Shown one piece after another: positions 61,321 through 64,000 of a stretch of DNA of 64,000 nucleotides. The notes below the pieces were generated by a model that was given only the letters and a program-made list of their open reading frames with translations, searched no databases and was not told the DNA's origin. Position 1 is the stretch's first letter. Each line of letters opens with the position of its first letter. Location: assembly GCF_036287235.1 (NCBI RefSeq), contig NZ_CP142850.1, positions 2,571,336-2,635,335 of the forward strand, read 5' to 3'. The DNA comes from Exiguobacterium sp. 9-2 (lineage in GTDB: Bacteria > Bacillota > Bacilli > Exiguobacteriales > Exiguobacteriaceae). The translations under genes and the position numbers were made by a program.

Positions 61321-61630
61321 ATTCTGTTTGGACGATATGATCGATGTATAATTGATTGTCGTCATATGTTGCTTCTAATAACTGACGAAAAAACGTATTT
61401 TCGCTTGTTTTCTCGGATACGAATACACGTGCGTAATGCTTATGCGCCTGCTCGAGTACAGTGAATTTCAAAGTACGGGCAGATGAAGAGAAAAACAATT
61501 GACGACCGGGATAACCAAAGGCGTCCATCGCTTTCGATTCTTCTAAGAAATGAAAAGGTTCGTCTGGAAACAAGGTCTCAATGAACGATAGACAACTTTG
61601 TTGAAAGGTACTTCCGCTCTGATTTTCCAT
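61319..61630 (-). CDS. Hypothetical small protein downstream of the peptide-modification genes
   Basis: A 103-residue soluble protein with no recognised domain (SGSTFQQSCLSFIETLFPDEPFHFLEESKAMDAFGYPGRQL, then RTLKFTVLEQAHKHYARVFVSEKTSENTFFRQLL). A GAGGAG-type RBS precedes the ATG. It lies 141 AT-rich bases after the methyltransferase-like gene, on the same strand. Without a visible terminator between, it could belong to that operon, for example as an immunity or accessory protein, but nothing in the sequence shows this. Confidence 0.7.
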   Translation of the reverse strand: MENQSGSTFQQSCLSFIETLFPDEPFHFLEESKAMDAFGYPGRQLFFSSSARTLKFTVLEQAHKHYARVFVSEKTSENTFFRQLLEATYDDNQLYIDHIVQTE

Positions 61631-61771
61631 GATACATCCGGCTCCTCTTTCTTATGATGTACTTTGAATCGTGCAAAGGAAACTACTGTATCTCATTACC
61701 CAGTCTTTAGACCTATTCAAACCAATATATTACATATATTTTTTATTTTATTATTACATTATATTTTGTAC

Positions 61772-62509
61772 TTATTGTTTTTCGAACTCCAATACCATCA
61801 TTGTCTTTCCTTCATATAGAAATTGTCCATGATAACGCGATAACGTCGCAAATTCAAACAGCGTTTTTGGTTCGTATAGATATTCGACCGCATAACTGAC
61901 TTTTTCCTCTTGTCCGGATTTGAGATAAGCGTTGAACAAAAGACGCTCCCCATCGATGTGATAGCCATAGAAAAGTAATGTCTTTTGAAAGCGTCGTGTC
62001 GCAATCGGATGGACAATTGATTTTAGGTGATCGATGTGATACAAGGACACAAGCAAGCGTCCGCTCGGTCGTAGCAACTGACGGATGTTTCGGAAGAACA
62101 ACAGCAGTTCCCCACGCGTATAACGTAAAATCGTCGTTCCCGGTAAGATGATCCGGTCAAAATACTCAGGCCCGACGACGTCCGTCACGTCATGACTCCA
62201 GCCGTAAATCTTATGCTGATACTTCTCCGCGATCTGTTTCGTCCGCGAAGCTTCCGGTTCAATCAGATAAAGGTCATACCCCTCGTCCGACAAAAGATTA
62301 AAGAGCGATGGATCAAACGTTCCGTAAAATAGGATCTGCTCTCCTTTTTGTAGATAACGTCGATAGAGCATCAACTCATCGACTTCATTTAACTGTTGTG
62401 CTTCTTGGTACAATCGACCAAATCGTTCATCTCCCTGTACATGATCGAGCACTTGGACGCGGGAGTAGCTACCTTTACGCAAAAACGGACCAAATAAGAC
62501 CTCACCCAT
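61772..62509 (-). CDS. Class I SAM-dependent methyltransferase-like protein
   Basis: A 245-residue protein with a Rossmann-like methyltransferase core. EQILFYGTFDPSLFNLLSDEGYDLYLIEPEASRTKQIAEKY (residues ~57-97) has a motif I degraded from GxGxG to YGTFDPS but keeps the acidic end (LIEPE). FDRIILPGTTILRYTRGELLLFFRNIRQLLRPSGRLLVSLY (~117-157) is a typical motif IV/post-V region. The C-terminal half may be an acceptor domain. Its start overlaps the 401-residue protein gene by eight bases with AAGGAG ten bases upstream, so translation is coupled. In this context the substrate could be the adjacent peptide, which is inference. Confidence 0.78.
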   Translation of the reverse strand: MGEVLFGPFLRKGSYSRVQVLDHVQGDERFGRLYQEAQQLNEVDELMLYRRYLQKGEQILFYGTFDPSLFNLLSDEGYDLYLIEPEASRTKQIAEKYQHKIYGWSHDVTDVVGPEYFDRIILPGTTILRYTRGELLLFFRNIRQLLRPSGRLLVSLYHIDHLKSIVHPIATRRFQKTLLFYGYHIDGERLLFNAYLKSGQEEKVSYAVEYLYEPKTLFEFATLSRYHGQFLYEGKTMMVLEFEKQ

Positions 62510-63707
62510 GATACATCAACTCCTTGTAATGCTGAATCGCTTCCGCATAGTTTGCGCCGAGTCGCTCTGGCAACACGTCGAATTGTTCCTTTTGATCCGC
62601 TTCTAAAATCCAGAGGAATGCTTCGTTCGTCTCGAACAGGCGTAACGTCGTTCGATCGAACGCAAAACACCCTTCCTCATTTTGAATGCCGATTAGTGTT
62701 AACGGTCCAATCCGTCCAGACGTCCGGGGTAATTCAAGATCCGAGTAAGGGGTGATGAAACGGCTCGTCCCTTGAAACGATCCTGCCAGTTGATACAACA
62801 ACGGAAACAACTCCAGTTCCGTTTGCGACGCGAGCGCCTCCGGTTGAAGTTGCTGTTCTCGAAGACATTCAATATCGCTTGAAATATCCGCACTCAACTG
62901 AATCGTTTTTTGTCGATCAGCGTAAATCCCATCCGCAAAAAAGAACAAGCGATGCGAGACGCATAATCCGCTTACTGTCGCATAATCGAGAATCCCCATC
63001 GTTTGATCGTTTTGAATGCGCCCCGTTTGCTGCCAGTCTTGTAACCGCTCGGCAAGTGCGTCGCGAGATAAGACCGTCAGCTGTGACGCAAGTGACGGAG
63101 ATAAACGATCTGAGAATGTCAACAAAATCGGGGTCCGACTCATCAGCTCGATGATCGGCAGATCGTGCCGCATCGGATGATCAAAATAGATGACACTATT
63201 GATCGTCATCACTTGAAAACTGTCTACTGGAATCCGGTCCAACAATGAGCTGTCCTCGATGTAGACATGACGCAGCGGTTGCGGATGGTGTGGCACGGAT
63301 GCCGGATAGACACCCGTCATCAAAGAAAGGAGAGCATGATGAACAGCCGGAACGGATGCCGAAACCGGTATTTCTTCCTGCGGTAAGAAGAGACCGTTCA
63401 GGAAATCCGGTTGACCAAACAGAACCTCCCCGTTCTGCCGGATCAAATGAAACTGGACGTGTAGCATCTCGTGTTGCAAATAGGCAACGAGACGCAACGT
63501 ACGCTCCCCTTCTCCTTGAAGGACGAAGACGTAGTGCTCATATTCCTGAAAATTCATGTAATCGAGTAAATCATGAAACGTATGTGTATCATAATCAAAG
63601 GCATCAATTGATATACGGTGTGTCTCACAAAAAGTCTGCATCGCGATGGATGGCAAGGAACGTTGCAACCAACCGTCTTGTTCCGATATAAGTGATAATC
63701 CGATCAT
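62502..63707 (-). CDS. Unrecognised 401-residue protein, putative peptide-maturation protein
   Basis: A soluble 401-residue protein with no family that I recognise. The N-terminal MIGLSLISEQDGWLQRSLPSIAMQTF resembles the opening strand-helix of GT-A glycosyltransferases or related folds, but no DxD-type site is clear. The C-terminal ~70 residues (IGIQNEEGCFAFDRTTLRLFETNEAFLWILEADQ) loosely resemble a PqqD-like winged-helix RiPP recognition element, which needs structural testing. AGGAGAGAGGAC precedes the ATG. It lies after the peptide gene and its terminator and overlaps the methyltransferase-like gene, as a core component of the putative peptide cluster. Confidence 0.75.
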   Translation of the reverse strand: MIGLSLISEQDGWLQRSLPSIAMQTFCETHRISIDAFDYDTHTFHDLLDYMNFQEYEHYVFVLQGEGERTLRLVAYLQHEMLHVQFHLIRQNGEVLFGQPDFLNGLFLPQEEIPVSASVPAVHHALLSLMTGVYPASVPHHPQPLRHVYIEDSSLLDRIPVDSFQVMTINSVIYFDHPMRHDLPIIELMSRTPILLTFSDRLSPSLASQLTVLSRDALAERLQDWQQTGRIQNDQTMGILDYATVSGLCVSHRLFFFADGIYADRQKTIQLSADISSDIECLREQQLQPEALASQTELELFPLLYQLAGSFQGTSRFITPYSDLELPRTSGRIGPLTLIGIQNEEGCFAFDRTTLRLFETNEAFLWILEADQKEQFDVLPERLGANYAEAIQHYKELMYHG

Positions 63708-63736
63708 GTCCTCTCTCCTTTCTCTTCAAGTGATTG

Positions 63737-63779
63737 AAAAAAGGGCTTCATTCTCTACGATCCGAATGAAGTCCTTTTT
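63737..63779 (-). terminator. Terminator between the small peptide gene and the maturation genes
   Basis: On the minus strand AAAAAGGACTTCATTC (63779-63764) pairs with GAATGAAGCCCTTTTTT (63753-63737) with one mismatch, 8 bases after the peptide stop. A leaky terminator here would make peptide mRNA exceed downstream mRNA. Confidence 0.88.
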
Positions 63780-63786
63780 GTGTGTA

Positions 63787-63933
63787 TTAAGCCGATTTGA
63801 TAGTTGCTTTTGGTTTCGTATTAGTCCGGTCCATTTCCCGATGAGCGAGGGGGGCGACGGAGACGGTAGCAGGATTGAGACACCAAGCGCAAGAAGTCAT
63901 GTTACGTCGCGTTTCTTTTAATATGAGTGTCAT
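63787..63933 (-). CDS. 48-residue Cys-Ala-Trp-Cys peptide, putative RiPP precursor
   Basis: The peptide is MTLILKETRRNMTSCAWCLN followed by PATVSVAPLAHREMDRTN and TKPKATIKSA. Two cysteines lie at 15 and 18 in a CAWC motif. The first 12 residues are charged/hydrophobic (leader-like). The C-terminal 30 residues are rich in Thr, Ser, Ala and Lys with no acidic residues except Glu33 and Asp35. AAGGGG seven bases before the ATG supports translation. It has no signal peptide. An intrinsic terminator follows, then the 401-residue and methyltransferase-like genes. That order is typical of ribosomal modified-peptide clusters. A CxxC metal- or redox-active small protein is the main alternative. Confidence 0.62.
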   Translation of the reverse strand: MTLILKETRRNMTSCAWCLNPATVSVAPLAHREMDRTNTKPKATIKSA

Positions 63934-64000
63934 GGTTGTACCCCTTTCTGAATCAAGTGAGATGGTCGTTGAAACATTGATACGAAATCAAGTAAATCAG

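Noticed and set aside
63646-63921. 91-codon plus-strand ORF opposite the small peptide gene
   Set aside because: It has no RBS, crosses the terminator and the 5' end of the 401-residue gene in antisense, and has shadow-like composition.
1-64000. Prophage, integrative element, CRISPR array, tRNA or rRNA genes
   Set aside because: No integrase, phage structural genes, spaced repeat array or cloverleaf-like sequence was seen on either strand.

Overview
The window looks like a chromosomal segment of a low-to-moderate GC Bacillota, most probably Exiguobacterium. This is inferred from gene content, strong AGGAGG-type ribosome binding sites, frequent TTG/GTG starts, an S-box and a c-di-AMP riboswitch, and the general style of the proteins. 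No tRNA, rRNA, CRISPR array, prophage or insertion sequence was seen. Coding density is high, and most convergent gene pairs share a bidirectional intrinsic terminator.

Layout. Positions 1-2600 hold a polyamine ABC operon (potA, potB, partial potC) led by an XRE-cupin regulator. 2.7-4.8 kb carries DegV, TspO-like and YqkB-like genes. 4.9-5.0 kb is a foldable intergenic element. 5.0-9.0 kb holds an MHYT/GGDEF/EAL protein, an ECF sigma factor with an RskA-type anti-sigma, and a CstR-like repressor. 9.2-12.5 kb is carbohydrate and MBL enzymes. 12.7-16.6 kb is an aminotransferase followed by a SAM riboswitch and metNIQ. 16.7-28.4 kb contains mostly single genes: a GNAT, a CAP-domain protein, a large secreted nuclease, a DUF255 protein and a 1195-residue SH3-repeat glucosaminidase. 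28.7-34.6 kb is a kdp potassium-ATPase operon (a 35-codon ORF, kdpF, A, B, C and a short kdpD) read from a c-di-AMP riboswitch. 34.7-42 kb is housekeeping and wall-related genes.

Positions 42.2-56.7 kb form a 13-gene minus-strand operon for a Wzx/Wzy-type surface polysaccharide. It encodes Wzz-like, PglF-like, Wzx, Wzy-like, UDP-sugar epimerase, CapK-like, UDP-sugar dehydrogenase, GT4, PglC-like, FemAB/GNAT-like and PglE-like proteins, then a four-repeat putative DNA-binding protein and an LCP glycopolymer ligase. The LCP gene at the end suggests the polymer is attached to peptidoglycan. A divergent O-antigen-ligase-like gene and a second four-repeat paralogue sit on the other side, so the two paralogues bracket the locus. 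An ATP-grasp protein, a VanZ protein and an XRE regulator follow.

The most unusual part is the right edge (61.3-63.9 kb, minus strand). A 48-residue Cys-Ala-Trp-Cys peptide gene with a good RBS is followed at once by an intrinsic terminator, then by an unrecognised 401-residue protein overlapping a SAM-dependent methyltransferase-like gene. That is the architecture of a modified-peptide (RiPP) cluster. Two other non-genic signals stand out. One is a pair of ~175-nt dispersed repeats (28.5 and 42.1 kb) whose stems differ by compensatory changes. The other is a long leader of about 460 nt upstream of a 59-residue protein (21.9-22.4 kb).
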